Source of the DNA: Paenibacillus wynnii
GTDB lineage: Bacteria; Bacillota; Bacilli; Paenibacillales; Paenibacillaceae
Length of the DNA: 64,000 bases
NCBI RefSeq assembly: GCF_030812855.1
Contig: NZ_JAUSTK010000005.1
Coordinates: forward strand, 186,001 to 250,000
Direction of reading: 5' to 3'
Each line of letters starts with the position of its first letter. Position 1 is the stretch's first letter. The translations under genes and the position numbers were made by a program. The notes beneath the pieces are model-generated. The model ran no database searches. It saw only the letters and a list, made by a program, of their open reading frames with translations, and was not told where the DNA came from. Shown here in pieces: positions 7,758-16,516 of this stretch.

Positions 7758-10700
7758 AGACCATTTTAAAAGCAAGATGGGCCGTTATTCTTATTTGGCT
7801 CGCAGCAGCAGTAGTCTTATTTATGACGGCACCGGCGATATCGGATCTCGTTCGTGAGAAGGGACAAATTTCGGTTCCAGCCGGCTATACCTCATCAAGG
7901 GCTGCTGAGATTATGAAGGAAGTATCAGCAGCCAAGGGCGGGGAAACGCTGCATCAGGTGGCATTGGTATTCAATAAACCTAAGGGTATTGGTACCGAAG
8001 AAACACAAAGCATTAAGCAGGGTGTAGAGAAGCTGTTCGCGAACAAAGAAGCTCTGCAGATTAACTCCATTGTTGACCCATTTACACAAACTGAACTGAA
8101 GGAAACTTTAGTTGCCAAAGACGGCAAGACCCTTATGGTGGCATTGTCCGTTATGGGTGGTGAAGAGGCTGTTAAAGAGCTTCCTGCTAAAGTAGATGCA
8201 TTACTGTCGGATGTTGATGCTGATCATTACTTGACCAGTGAAGGACTAATTACCGAGGACACGATTGCCAGCTCGGAAGCGGGATTGAAGAAATCCGAAT
8301 ACATTACAGTTGTATTTATTCTACTTATTCTGTTTGTGGTGTTCCGTTCGTTCGTTGCACCGTTTGTACCGCTGCTGACCGTTGGGCTTAGCTACATTGT
8401 TGCTCAATCGATTGTGGCCTTTTTGGTCGATTTGTACTCTTTTCCATTATCGACCTTTACGCAAATATTTATGGTGGCTGTCATGTTTGGGATAGGGACC
8501 GATTATTGTATCCTCTTGATCAGCCGGTTCAAAGAAGAGCTTACCAGCTCAGAAGATACCAAAAGTGCCATTATCGCAACCTACCGTAAGGCAGGGGGAA
8601 CGGTCTTTTATTCAGGGCTGGCGGTATTCGTTGGTTTCGTGGCCATTGGATTTTCTAAATTCGTTCTTTATCGTTCAGCGGTTGCAGTTGCAGTAGGGAT
8701 TGCTGTGATGCTGCTGGCTTTAGTTACCGTTGTGCCTTTCTTCATGGCTGTATTGGGCAAAAAAATGTTCTGGCCGTCACGCGGCAAGCTTGAGCATAGT
8801 GAGAGTCGGATATGGGGAGCAGCAGGTTCTTTTTCCTTAAAAAAACCTTGGGCAGCAATGCTGATTGTTGCTGCGGTTGTTATTCCCTTTTTGGCTACGT
8901 ATGACGGCAAACTTTCCTTCAACAGCATGGATGAGATTGGTTCAGACTATGCTTCGGTTAAAGGCTTTAATATCATCTCTGAGAGCTTCTCTCCAGGTGA
9001 AGCCATGCCGGGCAAGATTGTGATCAAAAATGATGATCGAATGGATACCTCTGAATATATGGGCTTGGCTGAGAAAATCAGCCGTGAACTGGAAAAGGTA
9101 GAGGGTGTTAAATCTGTACGCAGTATGTCACGCCCGGCTGGAGAGGTAATTAATGACTTTCTAATTCCAACGCAGGTGGGAACACTATCGGATGGTCTAG
9201 ATCAGACCAATGCGGGATTAACTCAAATTCAGACGGGTTTGTCTGAGGCGAGCAAGCAACTGAGTGACAATGCGCCGAAGCTTAATGAGGCAGTTGCAGG
9301 CAGTGCCAAACTCACAAAAGGTACTTCGGATCTCAAAGAAGGCATAGTTGCTTTGGGCGATGGACTATCCCGTATTGAGAACGGCATAAAAAGCGGATCC
9401 ACCGGAGCAGGAGAGATCAAAGCCGGACTGCAGCAAGCAGCGGCAAGTGCTCAGAAGTTAGCAGATGCCAATGAGGCACTGCTGGCAGGTTATACAAAAA
9501 TCGGCGGTGGATTAACAGCATTGAGTGGGGGGCTGGGACAGCTTCAAGATCAGCTTGAAGGTGTAGCGACAGCGCTCAACGGATTAGGAACGTCCTTTAC
9601 AGGCCTGGAAACTAGCCATCCTGATCTTCTGCAGGATGTTAACTATCAGACCATTAAGGGGACTGTGACCGCCAGCGGTACAGGAACCTCCAAGCTTGCG
9701 GCAGGCCTGGATCAAGTCTCGGGTCAATTAAAAGGCGCAGCTTCAGGCTTGAATGAGGCTAATGCAGGGTATGCCAAAGCCGCTGCGGGTCAAACCGCTC
9801 TGGCTCAAGGCTTGGAGAAGCTGGTTGCAGGAATAGGTCAGCTGCAATCAGGTCTTAATCAGGCCGCAGCCGGCCAAGGCCAAATTGTTGATAAAATTCC
9901 TGCTATTTCAGGAGGCCTGGATCAACTTCAAGGTGGACAACAGCAGCTTGTAGACGGTTTTGGCCAACTGACGGGCCAAATCGGAGAGCTGACCGCAGGA
10001 CTAAGCGACAGTGCGGATGGTTTGAAGCAGATTACAGGCGGTCTGGACTCCGCACAAGACTACCTGAGTCAGATTCAGGCAGCCAAGAATGATGAGTTGA
10101 GCGGATTTTTTGTACCTGCCGAGGCTCTTGAGGCGGAAGGGATCCAGACGGTTTTTGACAACTATTTATCTGGTGACCGCAAGGTTATGACTATGGACGT
10201 AGTGTTCTCACAGAACCCGTACAGCTCAGAAGCAATTGATAATGTTGGAGATATTCAGGCAGCAGTGGACCGTGCTGTTATCGGGACCAAGTTGGAAAAT
10301 GCTGAAACAGCCATTAGCGGGGTTACAAGTACTTACAGCGATCTACAGAAAATATCCAATGAAGATTACACACGTACCGTTATTTTGATGCTTGGCGGGA
10401 TCTTTATTATCTTGGTTCTACTGCTCCGCTCCATAGTTATGCCTATTTATCTTATTGTTTCATTGGTAATCACCTATTTTACATCTTTAGGTGTAACTGA
10501 GGCTATATTTGTGAATCTGCTAGGCTATTCAGGGATTACCTGGACTACGCCGTTCTTCAGTTTTGTAATGTTAGTAGCACTTGGAGTAGACTACAGTATC
10601 TTCCTTATGGCGCGCTTTAACGAGAACAAAACCTGGGATGTGCGCGAAGCCATACTTCATGCGATGCGGAATATGGGGACAGTGATCCTGTCAGCCGTAG

Positions 10701-10912
10701 TTATTCTCGGTGGCACCTTCGCTTCCATGTATCCTTCAGGAGTATTGTCGATGATGCAGATTGCAACCGTAGTACTCGTTGGATTGGCCTTGTATGCCTT
10801 GATCTTCCTGCCATTCTTTGTACCGGTTATGGTACGGATCTTTGGACGGGGGAATTGGTGGCCTTTCAGAGTTAAACCAAGCGAGCCTTCTTCAAATGAA
10901 TTGAAAATGTAA
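7754..10912 (+). CDS. MMPL/RND-family transporter (YdgH/YdfJ-like)
   Basis: 1052 residues with two RND-type membrane blocks. The first spans about residues 175-340 (FGIGTDYCILLISRFKEE), the second about 875-1035 (LGVDYSIFLMARFNEN). The paired G-x-D-Y motifs carry the proton-relay aspartates of MMPL proteins. Between them, residues about 475-780 form an unusually long extracellular stretch of repeated Gly-Leu/Gln-Leu units (QTGLSEASKQL, QLQSGLNQAAAGQGQ), predicted coiled coil, as in Bacillales YhgE/Pip-like and YdgH proteins. It is probably an exporter of lipids or drugs. The start TTG 7754 overlaps the MarR stop codon and follows AGGAGGG. Confidence 0.88.
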   Translation: MKTILKARWAVILIWLAAAVVLFMTAPAISDLVREKGQISVPAGYTSSRAAEIMKEVSAAKGGETLHQVALVFNKPKGIGTEETQSIKQGVEKLFANKEALQINSIVDPFTQTELKETLVAKDGKTLMVALSVMGGEEAVKELPAKVDALLSDVDADHYLTSEGLITEDTIASSEAGLKKSEYITVVFILLILFVVFRSFVAPFVPLLTVGLSYIVAQSIVAFLVDLYSFPLSTFTQIFMVAVMFGIGTDYCILLISRFKEELTSSEDTKSAIIATYRKAGGTVFYSGLAVFVGFVAIGFSKFVLYRSAVAVAVGIAVMLLALVTVVPFFMAVLGKKMFWPSRGKLEHSESRIWGAAGSFSLKKPWAAMLIVAAVVIPFLATYDGKLSFNSMDEIGSDYASVKGFNIISESFSPGEAMPGKIVIKNDDRMDTSEYMGLAEKISRELEKVEGVKSVRSMSRPAGEVINDFLIPTQVGTLSDGLDQTNAGLTQIQTGLSEASKQLSDNAPKLNEAVAGSAKLTKGTSDLKEGIVALGDGLSRIENGIKSGSTGAGEIKAGLQQAAASAQKLADANEALLAGYTKIGGGLTALSGGLGQLQDQLEGVATALNGLGTSFTGLETSHPDLLQDVNYQTIKGTVTASGTGTSKLAAGLDQVSGQLKGAASGLNEANAGYAKAAAGQTALAQGLEKLVAGIGQLQSGLNQAAAGQGQIVDKIPAISGGLDQLQGGQQQLVDGFGQLTGQIGELTAGLSDSADGLKQITGGLDSAQDYLSQIQAAKNDELSGFFVPAEALEAEGIQTVFDNYLSGDRKVMTMDVVFSQNPYSSEAIDNVGDIQAAVDRAVIGTKLENAETAISGVTSTYSDLQKISNEDYTRTVILMLGGIFIILVLLLRSIVMPIYLIVSLVITYFTSLGVTEAIFVNLLGYSGITWTTPFFSFVMLVALGVDYSIFLMARFNENKTWDVREAILHAMRNMGTVILSAVVILGGTFASMYPSGVLSMMQIATVVLVGLALYALIFLPFFVPVMVRIFGRGNWWPFRVKPSEPSSNELKM

Positions 10913-10928
10913 TTAAAGTGCATTAATA

Positions 10929-10973
10929 AAACGCAGGCAGTCTCCTATAAACCGGAGGCTGCCTGCGTTTTTA
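10929..10973 (+). terminator. Strong terminator after the MMPL gene
   Basis: AACGCAGGCAG pairs with CTGCCTGCGTT across an internal CTCC/GGAG extension and is followed by T residues. It could also serve the convergent TPR gene. Confidence 0.85.
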
Positions 10974-11018
10974 ACTTGTAATGTGTGAAAGGTTTTTACT
11001 TATGTATGTAGTGGCTAA

Positions 11019-11693
11019 TTATCTCATTTTAGCGAAAAAGCTGCGAAGTGCCCAACGGCGTTCCTGCCGTTTTTTATATTTGGGGAGTGAGCGATAAATG
11101 GCTGTGCATTCTGCGAAAGACCGTTTTGCGTCATCTTCTCTGCCTAAAGCCCTATACATGGAGCCAGCTAAGTAATAAGCCTCGCTTGAGGAGGTATGGA
11201 TCTCTTGAAATTGACTTACATAACACAATGCTTTGTCACGGTCCGTATCACGAAAGCCTTCGGCAAGTCGTAAATAAGGTTGGCCATATTGAGCTTTAGA
11301 GTTGATCGCAAGCCCTTGAAGCATCTGCGATTCCCCCTCTTCCAATTGTCCCAGCTTCAGATTCACGAGCCCTAACTCTACCCAAAACTCAGCGGATTGA
11401 TCATAGCGGGATTGGATTTGAAGAAATAAATCTTTGGCTTCTGAATATCGCTTACGATCTGATAAATGCCGGGCTAGCTCATATTTGGACGCCACATCAT
11501 TAGGGTTTAATAAAATTGAAGTACGCAGCTTGGAGATTTGTCTGGCTCGGCGAAAAGGCTTGGTAACGTTGGGGAAGATCCCCACGTACTTGCGATCCAG
11601 CAAGTACACAATGACCAGCAGAATAAGTATTGCGAGAAAGGGATTTCCCACGATCCTACTAAGCAAAATATAACCTATAAATAATTTAAACAT
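11019..11693 (-). CDS. TPR-repeat protein with N-terminal membrane anchor
   Basis: 224 residues. A hydrophobic N-terminus (about 1-31; NPFLAILILLVIVYLLDRKY) anchors the protein in the membrane. Behind it lie about four TPR-like helical pairs, for example ASKYELARHLSDRKRYSEAK, AEFWVELGLVNLKLGQLEEG and EAYYLAGSMYRALGREDDAK. TPR domains bind partner proteins; no partner can be named. The ATG at 11693 follows GGGAGGGAAATC on the minus strand. Confidence 0.7.
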   Translation of the reverse strand: MFKLFIGYILLSRIVGNPFLAILILLVIVYLLDRKYVGIFPNVTKPFRRARQISKLRTSILLNPNDVASKYELARHLSDRKRYSEAKDLFLQIQSRYDQSAEFWVELGLVNLKLGQLEEGESQMLQGLAINSKAQYGQPYLRLAEGFRDTDRDKALCYVSQFQEIHTSSSEAYYLAGSMYRALGREDDAKRSFAECTAIYRSLPKYKKRQERRWALRSFFAKMR

Positions 11694-11891
11694 GATTTCC
11701 CTCCATTATTTAGCTGTACACAATCATTAAAAGTCAGCAAAGAACCTTTGAAACAGGGTAATTATACCATATTTTTCAATGAACTGATTCCGGATTTTTA
11801 TTTTGGATACAACTAATCTACTTGTTGAGCGAAGGGGATGTTAAGTGGATTGGACTAGACTAAGCATAAATCAAGAAAATTTAAATTATTA

Positions 11892-12027
11892 TTGACACTT
11901 TGCCTAAATTTAAATATATTGAGTAGAAGAATAAATGTTTCCCGTAGGAAACTTTTATGTATAATTACATCATTGTTTCTTGAAGGAAACAAAAATTATT
12001 TCAGTCCAATAAATTTCCTAATGGAAT
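11892..12027 (+). promoter_or_regulatory. Promoter and three or four MntR-like dyads upstream of the metal ABC operon
   Basis: TTGACA at 11892-11897 and TATATT at 11915-11920 are spaced 17 bases. The spacer holds TTTGCCTAAATTTAAA. Downstream are GTTTCC-CGTA-GGAAAC (11937-11952, perfect dyad), GTTTCT-TGAA-GGAAAC (11975-11990) and ATTTCC-TAAT-GGAATT (12012-12027). These resemble Bacillus MntR boxes (TTTGCCTTAAGGAAAC type) in length and half-site, so manganese-dependent repression is inferred. The transcript leader to the first gene is over 200 bases. Confidence 0.6.
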
Positions 12028-12158
12028 TACAAGCTGTCGTAGATTAGAAACCTCATGGTTCTCAGAAGTATTAGTGCAAATTATCTCAGCCTTTAACGAA
12101 CAGGAGATGATGAAAGTAAAGCTACATAAGATACTCATAGGAGATAAGGAGTTTTGTT

Positions 12159-12905
12159 ATGATCGAGATTAATGACTTAAATGTTGATTATTTCGGTAAT
12201 TCTGCACTGGAAAATGTAAGTATAGAAATACCCTTTGGGCATGTCGTTGGTATTATTGGGCCGAACGGTGCTGGTAAATCTACATTCATTAAGGCGTTGT
12301 TAGAAGTCATAAAAAAAAGAACCGGAACGATTATGGTCGAGGGGAGAGGTATTTCTGAGTATAAACGGAAGATTGCATATGTACCGCAAAAAAATGATAT
12401 TGACCTTTCTTTTCCAATAACCGTGAAAGATACAGTGCTGACTGGAACGTACCCAAACTTGAGACTTTTCCAGCGTCCCGGAAAAAAAGAGCGGGAAAGG
12501 GTCGAGCATTGTATGGCAATGGTGGATATAAGTGACCTTGCGAATAAACAAATCAGTAATTTATCCGGGGGACAGCTTCAAAGGGTCTTCATTGCCAGGG
12601 CACTAGCACAACAAGCCCATGTATTTTTCTTGGATGAACCTTTTGTCGGCATAGATCTGGTCAGTGAGAAAATTATTGTAGACCTGCTGAAGCAACTTCG
12701 CGAAGAAGGGAAAACGATACTGGTCGTTCATCACGATTTGCATGAAGTCGAGGAATATTTTGATAAAATAATTATCCTCAATAAAAAAATGATTGCTTTT
12801 GGTGATGTTAAAGACACCTTTACAACTGAGAATATTCGCCGTGCCTATGGGTCCTCCTTAGGAAATGTGATCATCAAAGGGATGGGAGGGGGGGATAATG
12901 ATTGA
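12159..12905 (+). CDS. Manganese/zinc-type ABC transporter, ATP-binding protein
   Basis: 248 residues with Walker A GPNGAGKST, Q-loop VPQKNDIDLSFP, signature LSGGQLQRV, Walker B VFFLDEP and H-loop VVHHDLHEV. The sequence fits the ZnuC/MntB/PsaB class-3 metal importers. It powers metal uptake with the permease and lipoprotein encoded next. The start ATG 12159 has AAGGAG ahead. The stop overlaps the permease start by eight bases. The upstream MntR-like dyads favour manganese over zinc. Confidence 0.87.
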   Translation: MIEINDLNVDYFGNSALENVSIEIPFGHVVGIIGPNGAGKSTFIKALLEVIKKRTGTIMVEGRGISEYKRKIAYVPQKNDIDLSFPITVKDTVLTGTYPNLRLFQRPGKKERERVEHCMAMVDISDLANKQISNLSGGQLQRVFIARALAQQAHVFFLDEPFVGIDLVSEKIIVDLLKQLREEGKTILVVHHDLHEVEEYFDKIIILNKKMIAFGDVKDTFTTENIRRAYGSSLGNVIIKGMGGGDND

Positions 12906-13734
12906 TTTTTTATCTGCTTTGTTGAACATTCCAGTCTATGCGCTAAACGCCGGATTATCTGCCATCATTCTTGGCATCGTTTCAGGAGCGTTAGGAAGTT
13001 TTATTGTTCTAAGAAAGATGTCGTTGATGGGAGATGCCTTATCTCACGCTGTACTACCTGGTGTAGCGTTATCTTATATCTTAGGGATTAATATCCTTCT
13101 GGGAGCCTCACTATTTGGTCTTTTAGCCGCAATTCTCATTCAATTTATTACAAGCCGCAGCAATATTAAAAGCGATACCTCCATCGGAATTATTCTCAGC
13201 TCATTTTTTGCACTTGGCATTGTCCTGATCACCTATGCCAAAAGCGGACTTGATCTAACGCATATTTTGTTTGGTAACATTCTAGCCATCCCACAGTCTG
13301 AGTTAACGAGATCGTTTATGATTATGATTGTTGTTATCGCGATAATTATATTGTTATACAAGGAACTCTTAATCAGTTCGTTTGATCCGATAGTCTCAAA
13401 GGCATATGGTTTAAGAACGGGTTTCTATCATTATCTATTGATGATGCTTCTATCAGTGGTCACCGTATCTTCATTGTCTCAGGTAGGGATTGTACTTGTG
13501 ATCGCAATGCTGGTTATTCCGGCAGCCACATCCTATTTGTGGACGAATAAATTATCCCACATGATTTTTTTAGCCTCGGCGGTTGGTGCTCTTTCAGGAG
13601 TAGTAGGGGTGTTTGCGAGCTTTAGCTTTAATTTGCCGACAAGTGCTACGATCGTCTTGGTAGGAGTAAGCATGTTTAGTATCTCATTTATACTCTCACC
13701 TAAAAATAATTTTCTAAGAAAAGGGCTGAAATAG
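12898..13734 (+). CDS. Manganese/zinc-type ABC transporter, permease
   Basis: 278 residues with seven to nine hydrophobic segments and ABC-3 family blocks: GALGSFIVLRKMSLMGDALSHAVLPG near the N-terminus and VLVIAMLVIPAATSYLWT later. Overlaps with both neighbouring genes indicate an operon with translational coupling. It forms the membrane channel for the ATPase at 12,159 and the binding lipoprotein at 13,737. Confidence 0.87.
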   Translation: MIDFLSALLNIPVYALNAGLSAIILGIVSGALGSFIVLRKMSLMGDALSHAVLPGVALSYILGINILLGASLFGLLAAILIQFITSRSNIKSDTSIGIILSSFFALGIVLITYAKSGLDLTHILFGNILAIPQSELTRSFMIMIVVIAIIILLYKELLISSFDPIVSKAYGLRTGFYHYLLMMLLSVVTVSSLSQVGIVLVIAMLVIPAATSYLWTNKLSHMIFLASAVGALSGVVGVFASFSFNLPTSATIVLVGVSMFSISFILSPKNNFLRKGLK

Positions 13735-13736
13735 TG

Positions 13737-14657
13737 ATGAAGAAAATAAAAATACTATCTTTGACAATGTTTATGTTGCTACTTGCCGCGTGTTCAAATG
13801 TTGGTGAAGAGGAAGCCGATAATGATAAGTTGAAAATTGTTGCAACTTACTCCATTATCGCTGATATGACAGAAAATATTGTAGGGGATAAAGCTGAAGT
13901 ATACAGTATGGTGCCCATCGGAACGGACCCCCATATGTATGATCCGTTACCCTCGGATACAAGCAAAGTATCAGGCGCAGATTTAGTTTTCTATAACGGA
14001 TTGAACCTTGAAACGGGTAAGGGATGGTTTCAGGACCTTCTCGAAGTGACCAATAAAAAAGATGTTGCATTTGCTGTTTCAGAAGAAGTAACTCCCATCT
14101 ATTTAAGCGAAAAAGGGAAAGAAACTCAAGAAGATCCCCATGCTTGGCTAGATATTCAGAATTCAATAAAGTATGTAGATATCATCACACAGCGTGTAAT
14201 TGAAAAAGATCCAGACAACAGAGAGTTTTATCTAAAAAATCAAACTGATTATGTTAAACAGCTTGAGGAAATGGATCAATATGCAAAAAAAGCTGTAGAA
14301 GAAATCCCACAAGAGAGACGTATTCTTGTTACAAGCGAGGGGGCTTTCAAATATTTTTCGAACGCCTATGGATTTAAATCAGCTTTTATCTGGGAGATCA
14401 ATACAGATAGCCAAGGAACGCCGGAACAAATGAAAAAAATTATTAAAATCATTGATGAAAATCAAGTACCTGCTTTATTCATAGAAACAAGCGTTAATCC
14501 GAAAACAATGGATACCATCTCAAATGAAACAGGGGTACCGATTTATTCAAAAATATTTACCGATTCTTTAGCTAAAAAAGGCGAAGAAGGGGACACTTAC
14601 CTTAAGATGATTAAATGGAATATTGATAAAGTCATAGAAGGGTTATCCCAGAAATAA
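13737..14657 (+). CDS. Manganese/zinc-binding lipoprotein of ABC transporter (TroA/ZnuA family)
   Basis: About 306 residues. The lipobox LLLAACSN gives a lipidated cysteine at about residue 20. Metal-site blocks of cluster A-I proteins are visible: GTDPHMYDPLPSD, DPHAWLDIQNS, the glutamate region LVTSEGAFKYFSNAYGF and IFTDSLA. There is no long histidine-rich loop as in zinc-specific ZnuA, which mildly supports manganese. The preceding gene's stop overlaps a possible GTG start at 13734; ATG 13737 is equally placed. A terminator follows. Confidence 0.87.
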   Translation: MKKIKILSLTMFMLLLAACSNVGEEEADNDKLKIVATYSIIADMTENIVGDKAEVYSMVPIGTDPHMYDPLPSDTSKVSGADLVFYNGLNLETGKGWFQDLLEVTNKKDVAFAVSEEVTPIYLSEKGKETQEDPHAWLDIQNSIKYVDIITQRVIEKDPDNREFYLKNQTDYVKQLEEMDQYAKKAVEEIPQERRILVTSEGAFKYFSNAYGFKSAFIWEINTDSQGTPEQMKKIIKIIDENQVPALFIETSVNPKTMDTISNETGVPIYSKIFTDSLAKKGEEGDTYLKMIKWNIDKVIEGLSQK

Positions 14658-14691
14658 ACGATTGAATTTAATTCCTATGGTTTATGAAGTC

Positions 14692-14736
14692 GACTTAAGT
14701 ATTAGCTACAAAGCTGATACTTAAGTCATTTTTTTT
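14692..14736 (+). terminator. Terminator of the metal ABC operon
   Basis: GACTTAAGTATTAGCT pairs with AGCTGATACTTAAGTC across an ACAA loop and is followed by eight T residues. Confidence 0.85.
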
Positions 14737-14853
14737 AGGTGAGGGATCATTAAAAAAATGTTTAGGATTGGAAAGACCGGGGTAAATAAGGAATAAGAAA
14801 TTTCGCATCTATCGTAAATTCATTGGAAAGATTACGGAAGGAGGTTGAAGTAA

Positions 14854-15012
14854 ATGAGTATGACAGTACATAATCTTATGGCTTTCAATCATCAGTTTTT
14901 TAGACCTCAGCCCGTGGTCAATCCAAAGCTAGAGAAATCCGATAAGACCACCCTAAGCTTTCAGGAAGTTCTGAACGAGAAATTGAGATCAAACCATGGA
15001 ACAAGCAAATAA
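14854..15012 (+). CDS. 52-residue protein, unknown
   Basis: A short frame with an excellent ribosome binding site (AAGGAGG eight bases before ATG 14854), followed by a terminator. The sequence is hydrophilic with a TLSFQEVLNEKL segment, which recalls the N-terminal FxEVLxxxL motif of small flagellar-operon proteins. That likeness is weak and no flagellar genes are nearby. Spacing, start signal and terminator support a real small gene. Confidence 0.55.
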   Translation: MSMTVHNLMAFNHQFFRPQPVVNPKLEKSDKTTLSFQEVLNEKLRSNHGTSK

Positions 15013-15038
15013 AGAACTTCCTAATAGGTTGACATGTG

Positions 15039-15088
15039 AAAAGCCGAATGTAAGGCCCTTGGTTAGGGTCGATGCATTCGGCTTTTTG
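15039..15088 (+). terminator. Terminator between convergent genes
   Basis: AAAGCCGAATG pairs with CATTCGGCTTT, with inner CCCTTGG/TTAGGG pairing and a T-run; probably bidirectional. Confidence 0.8.
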
Positions 15089-15100
15089 TTGTTCTAGCCA

Positions 15101-15517
15101 TTAGGAATGAACAATATTAGTAGCTCCGAAGGAATTTCCACTCGGATCGCGAAACCCGAATCCCCCTAGTCCTTTTCCATCCGGAAATAGATGTAATGGG
15201 GTTACGGTGACTCCATTCTCGGATAGGAATGCATGAAATGCTATGAGGTCAGGAACATAGAAATCAATAACACTATGGGTGATATCTGTATGACTGTTTT
15301 TAAAGGTTAAACGCTCATTGTCACTGGTTTCTACCAGATAAAGAGTAGGTTCACCCGAGGAATTTGTGGCTGAATAAGTCAGCATAGCTGTATGATCAGT
15401 TTTTGTAAGGATAGATGTGCCAAGATTCTTTGAATACCAAGAAATGGACTCTCCCAAATTTGTTACGGGAATTTCTACGGTTGCCACACGAAGAATGTGT
15501 TTTTCGGTCATCTCCAT
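15101..15517 (-). CDS. VOC (glyoxalase/bleomycin-resistance fold) protein
   Basis: 138 residues with two beta-alpha-beta-beta-beta modules: VATVEIPVTNLGESISWYSKNLG at the N-terminus and VIDFYVPDLIAFHAFLSENG, ending in GFGFRDPSGNSFGATN. Members are metal-dependent lyases, dioxygenases or drug-binding proteins; the specific reaction is not evident. Confidence 0.75.
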   Translation of the reverse strand: MEMTEKHILRVATVEIPVTNLGESISWYSKNLGTSILTKTDHTAMLTYSATNSSGEPTLYLVETSDNERLTFKNSHTDITHSVIDFYVPDLIAFHAFLSENGVTVTPLHLFPDGKGLGGFGFRDPSGNSFGATNIVHS

Positions 15518-15534
15518 CCACTCCTGTACTTAGA

Positions 15535-15747
15535 TTAAGATCTAACCTCATAGAATTCGCAGGTTCGTCGGGAATAATAGGCTAGATCGCTTACTCTTGA
15601 CTGCAACACGACATCAGCATCAGTAAAGCGCACGACAGCAGCACTGGAAACCACCATGTGATCATCCTGGAAGACACGGACATGCAATTTGCGATCCATC
15701 GCTTCCTGTAATTCGGTATCAGTAATTATAGGGCGGTTAATAGGCAT
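15535..15747 (-). CDS. Conserved small protein, unknown function
   Basis: 70 residues. AGAGGAG precedes ATG 15747 on the minus strand. The sequence is beta-rich (LHVRVFQDDHMVVSSAAVVRF) without transmembrane segments or a recognised domain. It lies 17 bases upstream of the VOC gene on the same strand, so the two may be co-transcribed. Confidence 0.6.
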   Translation of the reverse strand: MPINRPIITDTELQEAMDRKLHVRVFQDDHMVVSSAAVVRFTDADVVLQSRVSDLAYYSRRTCEFYEVRS

Positions 15748-15918
15748 AGGTTAGAAATCTCCTCTGATCAAGTTGTTCAAAGCTATAAATAGAAGTAACA
15801 ACAGTATACCTTTGGTGAAAAAGAAAACCAACCTTTAACCGAAATTCCATGGCGTGCTTGCTGTGAAAACGGAATCACTACTATACTGAAGTTACTTTTA
15901 GTGGAGGAGGTGATCGAG

Positions 15919-16326
15919 TTGAAAATGAAAAATAAATTTGAGTACATTCCGCAAGTCCTTCAGTGGGTTTTGAACATCGCTCTAATTGTGTTGGCGCTCA
16001 TTCTTGTTACATTTCTAGGGAAGGAGACGCTGTATATCTTTGGCTTCATAAATGACAAGGGAGATTTAAGTAAGCTGGATTTATTGGAGGGTATTCTGAT
16101 TTATTTTTTGTATTTCGAGTTCATTGCCTTAATCATCAAGTATTTCGAGGCAAGACATCATTTCCCACTCCGTTATTTTATCTATATCGGAATTACGGCG
16201 ATTATTCGACTGATCATTATTGATCACGAGAATCCATTCGACACACTGGTTTACGCCGTAGCAATTCTGGTACTGGTCATTACGTTGTATCTTGCCAATT
16301 CCCAGCTGCTTAAACGGGATAATTAA
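15919..16326 (+). CDS. psiE: PsiE-family phosphate-starvation-inducible membrane protein
   Basis: 135 residues with four hydrophobic segments and PsiE-family features: [57 protein letters not shown]. The function is unknown beyond phosphate-linked expression in Escherichia coli. I choose TTG 15919 because GGAGGAGGTG lies just upstream; GTG 15901 would put the ribosome binding site inside the gene. A terminator follows. Confidence 0.78.
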   Translation: MKMKNKFEYIPQVLQWVLNIALIVLALILVTFLGKETLYIFGFINDKGDLSKLDLLEGILIYFLYFEFIALIIKYFEARHHFPLRYFIYIGITAIIRLIIIDHENPFDTLVYAVAILVLVITLYLANSQLLKRDN

Positions 16327-16348
16327 CGGGCTATTATCATCAAAATAT

Positions 16349-16395
16349 AGAGTTTTCCTAACAGCTATTTATGGGCTGTTGGGGCAACTCTTTTT
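16349..16395 (+). terminator. Terminator after psiE
   Basis: AGAGTTTTCCTAACAGC pairs imperfectly with GCTGTTGGGGCAACTCT and is followed by TTTTT. Confidence 0.7.
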
Positions 16396-16516
16396 AATGT
16401 ACAAACAAAACCGTAAGTATTTCCACCTTAAATCGGAAGTTTGCCTCCTCAAAAAAAAAGAATGCCTACTGTACACTGGAAAATGTAAGAGAAATAGTCG
16501 AAAGGGGTACAGATGA

